A stretch of DNA of 64,000 bases, from contig CANGTI010000002.1 of the NCBI GenBank assembly GCA_947456795.1, positions 1 through 64,000 of the forward strand. The letters run 5' to 3'. Positions within the stretch are counted from its first letter, which is position 1. Every line of letters starts with the position of its first letter. The position numbers and the translations under genes were made by a program. The notes beneath the pieces are model-generated. The model was not told the DNA's origin. It saw only the letters and a program-made list of their open reading frames with translations, and made no database searches. Source of the DNA: Rickettsiales bacterium (GTDB taxonomy: Bacteria; Pseudomonadota; Alphaproteobacteria; Rickettsiales; Rickettsiaceae). Positions 45,711 to 54,459 of this stretch are shown here, piece by piece.

Positions 45711-47069
45711 TTAGAAAGTTATTTCAGATTTTGGTGGCGCTGAAATTCTGAATTCTTTATTTTCAAAATACGTCAACGAAAGCGCAAAAAGGACTCCTGC
45801 CGGCACAAATACTACAAAAATGCCGCTATAACCAAAATTCAATGTTGCCCATACTATCCCTAGAGACGTTACAACATATACCAGAAGATATACCAGAAGA
45901 CCTGCTAAAGTGTTAAGTGCTGCTGTATATTTAAACCTTTTGAGTACAGGAAAGTGTTTGAAAAATATTGAACCAGCAGGAACATCTTCTAGCATAAACA
46001 TACCTGCAAGGCATTGAAATATAACAACCACTTGAGCGCTTGGATATTTACTCATTAATAAGGGAAATAAAGGCATTACGCAAAAAAACAGAATTAGTCT
46101 GGCTTTGACTATTTTTAATGGGCTGATTCTATAACTTAAATAAGCGATAAACATCAAAGCAAAAATTATTGAGAAACAAAAAAAGAAGCTACTTAGCATC
46201 ACCTCATGCACAGAAAAGCTAAACTCTTTTTTTAAAATTTCTGGACAGTATGCATATATAAAGTATATGCATGGGGGTCTTCCGCAATGCAGGCAAAAGT
46301 AATAAAAAGATGTAAGGAACGGAACTTTAGCCTTAAGGACAGAATTTTTACCTGAGTTAAAGTGAATGTTTGTAAAAGTTTGATTATACATTCTTTGTCT
46401 ATCGGCAAAATCAGATGCCTCTTGCATACTCCTTCTGGCTTTAGCTCCAACTATTCCAATCACTGCTCCAACAAGGAATGCAAATCTCCATGAATGTTTT
46501 ATCCAATTTTGATCAAAAAATCTTGGATTAGTGCAAATAGCTCCAACGCAAAGAGCAAGAACGCTGCCTATAGCAACAAAAATAGCAGCCAAGGATACCA
46601 AAGGATACTGTATCGGAGGTTTTACACTTTCTGCTATGTAAAGTTGCACACCAACAATTTCAGCAGAAGCAGCAGCGCCTTGCAGCATGCGGCAAATGGT
46701 GAGTACGATAGGTGCTGTGATTCCTATTTGTTCGTATGTGGGAAGCCCTGCAAGCACTATGCAGCAAATAGACATTATGATTGTTGTAAGTATAATAGTT
46801 GGCTTTCTCCCAATTGTGTCTCCTATGTAGCCAAAGAACAATGCACCAAAAGGCCTTAGAACATAGGAGGCTAAAAAGGAAAAAGCTGGAACAAAAGCTC
46901 TAAGCATAGAGTCTGAGATTGGAAAAAACAAATCATTCAGCAGTACTGCAATGTGCAAATAGAGTACAACGTCAAAAGACTCCAGCATTGTCCCGATGGA
47001 AAGCAATGCAACGGCCTCTTTTTGATCTTTTGAAAGTTTGGTTTGATGCAGGCTCTGATCACTTGTCAT
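45711..47069 (-). CDS. MFS transporter, tandem-array member MFS-10
   Basis: A 452-residue, more divergent member. TM1 is MLESFDVVLYLHIAVLLNDLFF, loop 2-3 GYIGDTIGRK, TM4 CRMLQGAAASAEIVGVQLYIAES. The central loop TFTNIHFNSGKNSVLKAKVPF is unique. TM7 has CGRP and TM8 begins with SSF in place of the otherwise constant NN. The loop 10-11 signature is PAGSIFFKHFPVLKRFKY. TM11 is several residues longer than elsewhere (AGLLVYLLVYVVTSLG). It follows MFS-11 by 34 bp. Confidence 0.87.
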   Translation of the reverse strand: MTSDQSLHQTKLSKDQKEAVALLSIGTMLESFDVVLYLHIAVLLNDLFFPISDSMLRAFVPAFSFLASYVLRPFGALFFGYIGDTIGRKPTIILTTIIMSICCIVLAGLPTYEQIGITAPIVLTICRMLQGAAASAEIVGVQLYIAESVKPPIQYPLVSLAAIFVAIGSVLALCVGAICTNPRFFDQNWIKHSWRFAFLVGAVIGIVGAKARRSMQEASDFADRQRMYNQTFTNIHFNSGKNSVLKAKVPFLTSFYYFCLHCGRPPCIYFIYAYCPEILKKEFSFSVHEVMLSSFFFCFSIIFALMFIAYLSYRISPLKIVKARLILFFCVMPLFPLLMSKYPSAQVVVIFQCLAGMFMLEDVPAGSIFFKHFPVLKRFKYTAALNTLAGLLVYLLVYVVTSLGIVWATLNFGYSGIFVVFVPAGVLFALSLTYFENKEFRISAPPKSEITF

Positions 47070-47103
47070 AATTTACACTTTTGATTACTAGTTATAAAAA
47101 GGC

Positions 47104-48435
47104 TTAATTTGGTGATTGAGCTAAGTTTAAGAGGTTTTCTTTTTCCCTTTTTTCAAAGAAAACTGCTGAGCAAAAGAAGCACAGACCTGCTGGCAGTAAA
47201 AGCAAAGGCATACCAAAGTAGCCGCACTGCTTGGTAAGGGGCAATGATATGATAGGTAAAACAGCATAAACCAGACCTTTGGCACAAGAGACGAGCAGTG
47301 CGCTGTAGGTAAACCTTCTTAGTGGAGGAAAATATTTATAAAACATTGGAGTGGCTGGTACCTGATCAAAAGCAAACATTGCACAAAAACACTGAAAGAA
47401 CAGTACGGTAGCCGGGGATTGATGCAGCTGCATAACAATTGGAAAGAACGCAACAACAACAAGACAGGTCAGAGTTTTAAACTTTAACAATTTTAAAGGG
47501 TGTATTTTGTAACTTAACTGCGCTAGACACAAAACCCCAAAAAAATCTGCCAGTGCCACAAGCAAGTTATTGCTTATCACTCTGCCAGTGGTGAAGGAAA
47601 AATTATCCGCAAGTAGGTTTCCACAATAAAAATACACAAAGTACATTGACACAGGCTTTGCACAATGCAGACAAAAATATGCAAAATATGTAGGTAAAGG
47701 GCGTTGAGAATATAATCCCTTTATATCTAGATTCAGACGAATATTTTTTTTGTCATATTCTTTTTTCATTAAGTTTGTTCTGTCGGCAAATTCAGTTGCT
47801 TCTTTGAGACTTTTGCGTGCGATTGTTCCAACTATGCCCACAACAGCACCGAAAAGGAATGCCCCTCTCCATGCATACTCCATCATACTTCCTGAAAAAA
47901 ACTCGACGTTTGTAAAAAGAGCTCCAACGCTGAGTGCTGCTATGGCTCCCAATTCTCCAAAAACCTGAGTATAAGCGGTAGTTGGATACTGCATTGGTGG
48001 TTTTACGGTTTCAGCAATATATAGGTCGGTTCCAGTATACTCAGCGATTACAGAGACGCTTTGTAGTACTCTACAGATTGTTAGAATTATCGCAGAGCTG
48101 ATTCCTATCTGGGCATATGTAGGTAGCGAGGCAAGAGTTAAACAGCAAAAAGCCATTGTGGTTGTGGTAATGACTATGATGTTACTGCGACCAAGTTTGT
48201 CTCCCAGAAAGCCTAGAAAAACACTGCCAAAAGGCATAAAGAAGAAACTAGATGCAAAACCAAATGAAGTGATAAAAGACTTTAAAAGGGGGTCTTGCGT
48301 TGGAGGAAAAAATAAAACATTCAGCACTACAGACATGTGTAGATAAAGAGAAAAGTCAAAAGATTCTAAAAACCTTCCTATAGAAAGCAATACTACTGCT
48401 TTCTTTTGATCTTTAGACAATTTCTCTTCAGACAT
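47104..48435 (-). CDS. MFS transporter, tandem-array member MFS-11
   Basis: The first gene of the array in transcription order; 443 residues. TM1 is FLESFDFSLYLHMSVVLNVLFF, where Asn-Asp/Asp-Asp before LFF is reduced to Asn-Val. The loop 2-3 motif is GFLGDKLGRS, with Ser for the usual Lys/Arg, and TM4 is CRVLQSVSVIAEYTG, losing the motif glycine as in MFS-1. The central loop KKNIRLNLDIKGLYSQRPLP is the longest. TM7 has CAKP and the loop 10-11 signature is PATPMFYKYFPPLRRFTY. The promoter of the array should lie in the 290 bp between this start and tRNA-Ala; none stands out. Confidence 0.87.
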   Translation of the reverse strand: MSEEKLSKDQKKAVVLLSIGRFLESFDFSLYLHMSVVLNVLFFPPTQDPLLKSFITSFGFASSFFFMPFGSVFLGFLGDKLGRSNIIVITTTTMAFCCLTLASLPTYAQIGISSAIILTICRVLQSVSVIAEYTGTDLYIAETVKPPMQYPTTAYTQVFGELGAIAALSVGALFTNVEFFSGSMMEYAWRGAFLFGAVVGIVGTIARKSLKEATEFADRTNLMKKEYDKKNIRLNLDIKGLYSQRPLPTYFAYFCLHCAKPVSMYFVYFYCGNLLADNFSFTTGRVISNNLLVALADFFGVLCLAQLSYKIHPLKLLKFKTLTCLVVVAFFPIVMQLHQSPATVLFFQCFCAMFAFDQVPATPMFYKYFPPLRRFTYSALLVSCAKGLVYAVLPIISLPLTKQCGYFGMPLLLLPAGLCFFCSAVFFEKREKENLLNLAQSPN

Positions 48436-48725
48436 AACAGATCAAAAACATCACTAATAAAATCTTCATATTTCATCTATTAACTATTTATTCAGGATTT
48501 GCAAGACTGGTAAGTAAAAAAATTTAGCTCAATTTGAGAAAATGAATTTCTTTACAACAAGGATTCATCGACTGTGTTGATAAAAATTTAATTTTGTTAT
48601 AACATCTCTACCTAATTCATTGAGTCTTTTTTTTTAAGTCTAAGACTTTGTATTGGCTTTGCGTTGGAAGATTCTTGTCATCTGCAAGATTGGATCTAGA
48701 GTTTTTTTAATGCACTTTTCTTTAG

Positions 48726-48800
48726 GGGGGTATAGCTCAGGGGTAGAGCATCTGCTTTGCAAGCAGAGGGTCAAGGGTTCGACTCCCTTTACCTCCACCA
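48726..48800 (+). tRNA. trnA: tRNA-Ala (anticodon TGC)
   Basis: A 75-nt cloverleaf with acceptor GGGGGTA/TACCTCC, D-arm TAGCTCAGGGGTAGAGCA, anticodon loop TTTGCAA (TGC), T-arm GGGTTCGACTCCC and encoded CCA. In most bacteria this tRNA lies in the 16S-23S spacer; here it stands alone, which agrees with split rRNA operons. A TATAAC at 48598-48603 with TTGATA 15 bp upstream is a weak promoter candidate. Confidence 0.98.
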
Positions 48801-48858
48801 GTGTACGTTTTCACTGGAAATTGGTTTCTTTCATTTTGAAGTTTTCTTTGAATCAAAT

Positions 48859-49503
48859 ATGACTAATCGTTCATTTGCAAGGCGTATATGCAGAGGACTT
48901 TCAGCAACGGGCAAAGGACTTTTAGAAAATGCCTTGCCTGAATTTTCAATAGAATTAGATAATCCCTATAAACTGATTCCGCCACATAGCGCTAGATTCC
49001 TAGAGATAGGTTTTGGTATGGGAGACAATATTGTCAATATGGCAATTGCCAGCCCTGGCAAATATTTTATTGGAGCAGAACCATACAAAAATGGCATTGT
49101 TAGGGTATTAAGAAATATTAAGGAGCACGAATTAAAAAATTTGCTCATTTGGCCAGATGATGTATCGCTTTTATTGCCTGCTTTACCTGATAACAGCTTG
49201 AACGGAATATATGTATTGTTTCCAGATCCATGGCCTAAGAGGCGTCATCAAAAAAGAAGACTCGTAAATGAAGACTTTATTTTGATGTTATCGCAAAAAC
49301 TTGCACGGGAGTGCAAACTATATTTTGCATCTGATGTTAAAGATTACGCAGAAGAAGTGTTGAGACTTTTGCTTTGTTGTAAAAATTTACAAGCAAGTGG
49401 TTCTGGGGCTTTAGATTCTGAATATTTTTCTACAAAATATCATTCTAAAGCCCTAGAAAAAAACTCAGCAACGGTTACGTTTCTACAATTTCAAAAATTA
49501 TAG
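48859..49503 (+). CDS. trmB: tRNA (guanine-N7-)-methyltransferase
   Basis: SAM-dependent enzyme making m7G46 in tRNA. The 214-residue protein has the SAM motif FLEIGFGMGDN, IGAEPYKNG and the hallmark YVLFPDPWPKRRHQKRRLV. The frame is open upstream through tRNA-Ala; the ATG at 48859 starts where TrmB proteins usually begin (MTNRSFARRICRGLS). It is 58 bp downstream of tRNA-Ala and converges on the unknown gene ending at 49546. Confidence 0.95.
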   Translation: MTNRSFARRICRGLSATGKGLLENALPEFSIELDNPYKLIPPHSARFLEIGFGMGDNIVNMAIASPGKYFIGAEPYKNGIVRVLRNIKEHELKNLLIWPDDVSLLLPALPDNSLNGIYVLFPDPWPKRRHQKRRLVNEDFILMLSQKLARECKLYFASDVKDYAEEVLRLLLCCKNLQASGSGALDSEYFSTKYHSKALEKNSATVTFLQFQKL

Positions 49504-49545
49504 AAACTTTTCTCTACTAAGCACGCTATGCAAGTTTTTTTCAAC

Positions 49546-50295
49546 TTACATAATCGTACAAAAATCTGCAGAATCTAGAAAATCACTTAACTCAGATTGA
49601 TCCTGAACCTGCATTTCTGCTGCTGCTGCTGCTTTAGCAGCCTCTTCAGCACGTTTTATGCCGATGCAGTCAAGTCCAAATTGAGCAAACATCGCCCCTA
49701 AGTGATGATTATTCTCAACTGCGGTGCCTAAAAGCATACCCGGAGTAAAAAATTCAGCCGTAGCTTCTGCGGGATTTTGGCTTTGTAGTGCGGAATCGAT
49801 ACAGATTTCTAATGGCTTCATATCTGATGATCTAAGTCCAGATAAAGTGTCGATCTCAAATAAATTAGGTATCGCTTTTGATACAATTAAATTAGGTATC
49901 ACTTTTGATACAATTTTTTTCAGCTCAGATTTATCTCTACTTATGCTTTCCATGATATCCATTTTAGCATTTAGATAATCAAGCTGGTCCTGAGTTGATG
50001 TACTACCTGTAGCTTGTCTTGTAGCTACATTGTTGAGGAAGGGTCTGTAGTTATTTTCTATTTTTATATCCAGCATAGATTCTGCATTGTTTTTGACACT
50101 ATCCCTCAAGGTAATTGCGTACAACTTCTCAAGTTCTCGTTTAGACTGTTCCATTCTTTCTGACATCAACATAAGATGATTTTGCAAATCTTGTGCACTT
50201 TGTTGCATGCCTCTTTGATGGTCTTGCATAATCGCTTGAGCCTCTACTTGAGGGGCTCTGATATCTCTCCATATTAGCAACATAACACCTCTCAT
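49546..50295 (-). CDS. unknown protein with coiled coil, coupled to upstream gene
   Basis: A 249-residue protein starting MRGVMLLIWRDIRAPQ. Residues ~20-65 form a probable coiled coil (QRGMQQSAQDLQNHLMLM, SERMEQSKRELEKL), and near the C-terminus there is an alanine-rich helix (EEAAKAAAAAEMQ). No family is recognised. Its ATG overlaps the stop of the preceding gene in ATGA, indicating translational coupling. A 27-bp tandem duplication (49862-49915) doubles the segment IVSKVIPNL/IVSKAIPNL, so length variation is likely between strains. It could be a secreted or host-interaction protein, but there is no direct evidence. Confidence 0.65.
   Translation of the reverse strand: MRGVMLLIWRDIRAPQVEAQAIMQDHQRGMQQSAQDLQNHLMLMSERMEQSKRELEKLYAITLRDSVKNNAESMLDIKIENNYRPFLNNVATRQATGSTSTQDQLDYLNAKMDIMESISRDKSELKKIVSKVIPNLIVSKAIPNLFEIDTLSGLRSSDMKPLEICIDSALQSQNPAEATAEFFTPGMLLGTAVENNHHLGAMFAQFGLDCIGIKRAEEAAKAAAAAEMQVQDQSELSDFLDSADFCTIM
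49862..49915. repeat. 27-bp tandem duplication inside a coding region
   Basis: Units 49862-49888 and 49889-49915 (AAATTAGGTATCGCTTTTGA...) differ at one base. The repeat is in frame and adds nine residues to the coiled-coil protein encoded on the minus strand. Confidence 0.9.
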
Positions 50296-50645
50296 AGAAT
50301 CCTCTCTATAAAGTGGTCGTGGTCGTTTTGCATCAACGGGATGTAAAAACGCAGTATGATGGCCCAACTCAGAATTAAGTCAAGCTTAGTTGAGATCAGC
50401 TCTTGAAAAAATTTTTGTGCTACAAGGTATGGAAATGACCAAGCCAAAATGGAATTTGACGTATCAAAACTATAGTCGGGTTTAAGCAGCATCTCTCCAT
50501 TAGCGCCAAAATATTCACGTGCTTCTTCTAAAGAAGATTTTATTAAGGATGCTCTGTTGTAAAAAATTTGTGAAAAAGTTCTTATTGTTTCGTATGCCAC
50601 ACTGCTCGTCAAAAGCTTAGATATGCTTTTTTTCACGGCAACCAT
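50292..50645 (-). CDS. unknown protein (117 aa), first of a coupled pair
   Basis: A 117-residue protein starting MVAVKKSISKLLTSSVAYE; a GTG two codons earlier is an alternative start. It has amphipathic helices and one hydrophobic segment near the end (LDLILSWAIILRFYIPLM), possibly membrane-associated. No family is recognised. Its stop overlaps the start of the next unknown gene by four bases (ATGA). The pair is flanked by trmB (convergent) and a 250-bp spacer before the RNase E/G gene. Confidence 0.55.
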   Translation of the reverse strand: MVAVKKSISKLLTSSVAYETIRTFSQIFYNRASLIKSSLEEAREYFGANGEMLLKPDYSFDTSNSILAWSFPYLVAQKFFQELISTKLDLILSWAIILRFYIPLMQNDHDHFIERIL

Positions 50646-50898
50646 GCGCACAATAAAGACATTTATTTTTCTATGTGCAAAAGTTTGCGTAAAACTAAAG
50701 GATTATTCTTCTTAAGCTTTTGCCACAATACAATTGCTACTGCATATCTTTATGCTGCAGTCTCTACAATCTTTGGTTTTAAAAGCTGCAGTTTTGTATT
50801 CCTCTGCTTTTCTGACCTTTGTCGCTAATTTGTACTAGCTCATTGAAAACCCTCATCTTGTAGGTTAAAAGCATGTTCTATTTGCTTTTCAGTTTGTA

Positions 50899-52704
50899 TC
50901 AATAATTTTCATCACACTCTTCATCTTTTTCTGTTTTTTTATCTAATTTTTTGTCTAGATTTGTAGATGCATTCCATCGATCATTTGCATCTGCAAGGGG
51001 TTTATCACTCGTTATTTTTTCTATAGAAAAGCTCTCAACGGCAGCGTCCTGATCTTGTTGCAGATTGATTATTACATTATATTTTTCTTCGATACGAATT
51101 AACTCTGAGCGTTTTTTGTTAAGCAGGGAAAGTATTGTATCAATATGCCCAAACAGATTTATCTCCCTAATAGGGCGAGGATGGATTGCAATTTCACTCT
51201 CAATAGTGCGCAATATCAGCATATCATTGGCGTGAGATGAGCGAACTAAGCCTTTTCCTATGCAGGTTGGGCATACTACCGTATTTATCTCAAGAAATGA
51301 TGAATTAATCCTTTGTCTTGACATTTCAAGAAGTCCAAACTGACTAAGGGACCCTATGTTGATTTTTGCTGAATCTTTTTGAAAGGCTTTATCTAGTACT
51401 TTTTTTATTAAGAATCTGTTCTGACTTTCGCGCATGTCGATGAAATCAATCACAATGAGTCCGGAGATATCTCGTAATTTTACCTGTCTTGCTATTTCAA
51501 CAGCTGCTTCTAGATTTGTTTTTAAAGCTGTTTCTTCTACATTTTGATGTGTATTAGATCTACCAGAGTTAACGTCTATTAAAGTTAGACCTTCTGCTGG
51601 ATTAATAACTAAGTACCCTCCAGAGGATAATCCTGCTATTGGTTGGTATAACTCAGAGATTGTGCTTTCTATATTAAATTTTGTAAATATTGGTATCTCT
51701 TCATCGTAAAATTTTACTCTCTCTTGATGATCTGGCAGCATGCTTTTCATGCAGCTTAATGTTTCTTGGTAGACATTAGTGCCTTGCACTAAAATCTCTT
51801 TTACGGAGTAATTAAACGTGTCTCTTACAGTGCGTTGTATGATGCCCTCTTCTGCGTGTATGAAGCAAGGGGCTGCCTTTTTATTTGCTTCTAGGCAGAT
51901 CGAATTCCAAAGATTTGCTATGTATTCGTAGTCCTTTTTTATGTCACTTAGCGCTATTTTACGACAGGAGGTTCTAATGATTAGGCTGATTTCCTCACTA
52001 GAATTAGAAGTAAGCTGATCTATTAATTTGCGTAATTTTTTGCGCTCTGAGGGCTTGGATATTTTTTTAGAGATACCGTGACATCTGGATTTGTTAGGAA
52101 GTAAAACGCAGTATCTACCGGCAAGAGCAATATTTGTGCTAAATGATGCCCCCTTGCTTCCTCTTGGATCTTTTTGAGCCTGTACCAGTAACACCTGCCC
52201 TCTCCTTAGTACATCTTGAATTTGATTGGAATATTGTTTTTCTCCGTTTCTATTTTTCTGATTGCTGAAAAAGACCTCTTCTGACGTATCAGATTCAATA
52301 ATGTCTGATTCATGTTTGATCGCTTCAATATCCAAAATATCATCATCGTCATCATCGGATATTTCTTCATTACTGAAATCTAGTTTTTGCAATTTTTCAG
52401 TCGGAATTAAATTAACTTGAGCCTTTTTTCTTTTGATAGGATTGTTAATATTATGATAGGCAGATACTATCTCGTTCATTGGCAAAAAGCCCTTTTGTTC
52501 ATTTCCGTAATCTATAAAAGCGGCTTGTAAAGCTGGCTCTATTCTTCTGACTACAGCAAGATATATGTTTCCTTTTATTTGTGGCTGCTGAGTTTTGTAT
52601 TCAAAACTGTCTATTTGGTTGTTTGCATTTAGTAAAACAACTCTCGGTTCATCTTTATAGACGCCATCTATAAGTATTATTTTGTCTCTATTTTGTTGTG
52701 TCAT
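50899..52704 (-). CDS. rne: ribonuclease E/G family endoribonuclease
   Basis: Processes rRNA and degrades mRNA. The 601-residue protein has an N-terminal S1 domain (GNIYLAVVRRIEPALQAAFIDYGNEQKGFLP in part, residues ~40-75), an acidic insertion (SDDDDDDILDIE near 118-129), the RNase H-like and DNase I-like catalytic region with LTLIDVNSGRS and GLIVIDFIDM, and the zinc-link CPTCIGKG. It lacks the long C-terminal scaffold domain of E. coli RNase E, as usual in reduced alphaproteobacteria, so degradosome assembly is unlikely to follow the E. coli plan. Choosing between RNase E and G is a matter of naming. Confidence 0.92.
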   Translation of the reverse strand: MTQQNRDKIILIDGVYKDEPRVVLLNANNQIDSFEYKTQQPQIKGNIYLAVVRRIEPALQAAFIDYGNEQKGFLPMNEIVSAYHNINNPIKRKKAQVNLIPTEKLQKLDFSNEEISDDDDDDILDIEAIKHESDIIESDTSEEVFFSNQKNRNGEKQYSNQIQDVLRRGQVLLVQAQKDPRGSKGASFSTNIALAGRYCVLLPNKSRCHGISKKISKPSERKKLRKLIDQLTSNSSEEISLIIRTSCRKIALSDIKKDYEYIANLWNSICLEANKKAAPCFIHAEEGIIQRTVRDTFNYSVKEILVQGTNVYQETLSCMKSMLPDHQERVKFYDEEIPIFTKFNIESTISELYQPIAGLSSGGYLVINPAEGLTLIDVNSGRSNTHQNVEETALKTNLEAAVEIARQVKLRDISGLIVIDFIDMRESQNRFLIKKVLDKAFQKDSAKINIGSLSQFGLLEMSRQRINSSFLEINTVVCPTCIGKGLVRSSHANDMLILRTIESEIAIHPRPIREINLFGHIDTILSLLNKKRSELIRIEEKYNVIINLQQDQDAAVESFSIEKITSDKPLADANDRWNASTNLDKKLDKKTEKDEECDENY

Positions 52705-52965
52705 GGCAATGATTTCTTTTGTTTTGTAAAAAGCTTATTAACCTCCTTTTAGGGCTAAATTGTGCTTTTTTAATTTTTTAACGAATGAGAATAGCGATTG
52801 TTTGACCTATGTGTCAAGGTCGTTAATTTTTAATCAATACATCCGTTCTATGGATTTGATAGTTTCAAAGTAAGAAAAAGTCTAGATCCTATTAAAGCAG
52901 TAGCACTTTTGAAAATCACAGAGGACTTTAAAAGATACACCAAAAGATTAAGATAAATACAAGAG

Positions 52966-53041
52966 TGGTGGGCGATGACAGTCTCGAACTGCCGACCTCC
53001 TCGGTGTAAACGAGATACTCTACCAACTGAGCTAATCGCCC
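52966..53041 (-). tRNA. trnV: tRNA-Val (anticodon TAC)
   Basis: A 76-nt minus-strand cloverleaf with acceptor GGGCGAT/ATCGCCC, D-arm TAGCTCAGTTGGTAGAG, anticodon loop TTTACAC (TAC), T-arm GCAGTTCGAGACTGT-like and encoded CCA (complement at 52966-52968). It lies between the RNase E/G gene and serS. Confidence 0.97.
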
Positions 53042-53139
53042 TCGCATTTTCTATGAGATCATTATCAGAAATAATTTCCTAATAATCAAGTAATATACAC
53101 AAATTCTCTTCCTCACAACGAGTTTACCTTAATTTACTC

Positions 53140-54411
53140 TTAATGTAGAGACTCTATTGTGCTTTTTCCTTTGAAATATGGTTGCAAAACTTTTGGAATG
53201 TGCAAGACATCTCCGTCAAAGTAATTTTCCAAAATGGATGCAATGGTCCGCTCTATAGCAAGCCCGGAGGCGTTTAGGGTGTGCACATAATAATTTGCTC
53301 CGTCTATTTTATATCGAGAGTTCATTCTTCTTGCTTGAAAATCTCCACAATTAGAACAACTAGAGATTTCTCGATATTTTTGTTCTCCTGGCATCCATAC
53401 TTCTAAATCATAAGTTTTTTGTGAGGCAAAGCCCGTATCAGCTGAGCACAAAAGCACAGTTTGATGAGGTAATTCCAATAATTTTAATATACGCGAAGCT
53501 GAATTTAACAAGTACTGATGTTCAGTTTGAGAGCTTTGATTATCAGTCACGCTTACTAACTCCACTTTTGTAAATTGATGCAATCGGATGATTCCTTTTG
53601 TATCTCTGCCCGCACTGCCCGCCTCTGAGCGAAAGCAAGGCGTGACAGATACAAACCTTATAGGAAGATCTTGAGGGGCAATGATTCGCTCTGCTACAAG
53701 ATTGACTAATGGCACTTCTCCCGTTGGAATGAGCCTGTATCCTTCTGTTGTAACAAAAGAGTCTTCTGCAAATTTAGGCAGCTGTCCGCTATTATACATT
53801 GCATGGTTTTTTACTAGATAAGGAGGAGCGACTTCGCAAAAACCAAATTCTGTAGTGTGGACATCAATCATGAAATTTATCAAAACACGTTTTAACTCTG
53901 CTAAAACTCCTATAAAGCTTACAAATCGGCTACCCGACATTTTGACTGTTTGCGCAAGATCAATCCCACCAAGCTTTGTTGCGATTTCTACGTGATGTAA
54001 TTTGTTTTTTACGTAGGCAATCTTTTCTTCTCCCCAAAGCAAAAGGACACGATTATCCTGCTCGCCTGCTCCAATGGGCACATCTTCTTCTAAAATATTG
54101 GGTATACGGTCCATTAAATGATTAAACTTTAATGTCACTGTATTTAAATTTTCCTGATTTTGAGCAATATCTTGATTGAGGTTTTTTGCAGCTTCCTTTA
54201 TTTCAGAAAAATTATTGCCAATGTTGGGAGCTTGACCCTGTTTTGATAAGATATTCCTTTGTTCTTGGAGCTTTTGTATGATTGCAGTGATCAGCTTTTT
54301 TTCTTCGTCTAAATCTAGCAGATCGGAGACTTGTATATCGGAAACTCCTCGTGCTGTTAGCAAATTCTCCAATTGTTTTGGATTGTTACGTATCCATTTG
54401 ATATCCAGCAT
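53140..54411 (-). CDS. serS: seryl-tRNA synthetase
   Basis: Class II synthetase for tRNA-Ser. The 423-residue protein has the N-terminal tRNA-binding coiled coil (residues ~30-105, KKLITAIIQKLQEQRNILSK), then motif 2 (FRSEAGSAGRDTKGIIRLHQF) and motif 3 (NASGLAIERTIASILEN). The serine-site TGEVPL segment is present. Length is typical. It is 48 bp downstream of ctpA on the same strand. Confidence 0.97.
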   Translation of the reverse strand: MLDIKWIRNNPKQLENLLTARGVSDIQVSDLLDLDEEKKLITAIIQKLQEQRNILSKQGQAPNIGNNFSEIKEAAKNLNQDIAQNQENLNTVTLKFNHLMDRIPNILEEDVPIGAGEQDNRVLLLWGEEKIAYVKNKLHHVEIATKLGGIDLAQTVKMSGSRFVSFIGVLAELKRVLINFMIDVHTTEFGFCEVAPPYLVKNHAMYNSGQLPKFAEDSFVTTEGYRLIPTGEVPLVNLVAERIIAPQDLPIRFVSVTPCFRSEAGSAGRDTKGIIRLHQFTKVELVSVTDNQSSQTEHQYLLNSASRILKLLELPHQTVLLCSADTGFASQKTYDLEVWMPGEQKYREISSCSNCGDFQARRMNSRYKIDGANYYVHTLNASGLAIERTIASILENYFDGDVLHIPKVLQPYFKGKSTIESLH

Positions 54412-54459
54412 TTTAGTTCTGAGAAATAGATTAAAAGAATCGACGATTTTGAAAGATCT

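Noticed and set aside
32171-48435. CRISPR array or phage origin for the repetitive 16-kb region
   Set aside because: The repetition comes from full-length paralogous genes; no short regular repeats, integrase or transposase are seen.
48757-48858. N-terminal extension of trmB through tRNA-Ala
   Set aside because: It would translate the tRNA gene; the ATG at 48859 fits the family start.
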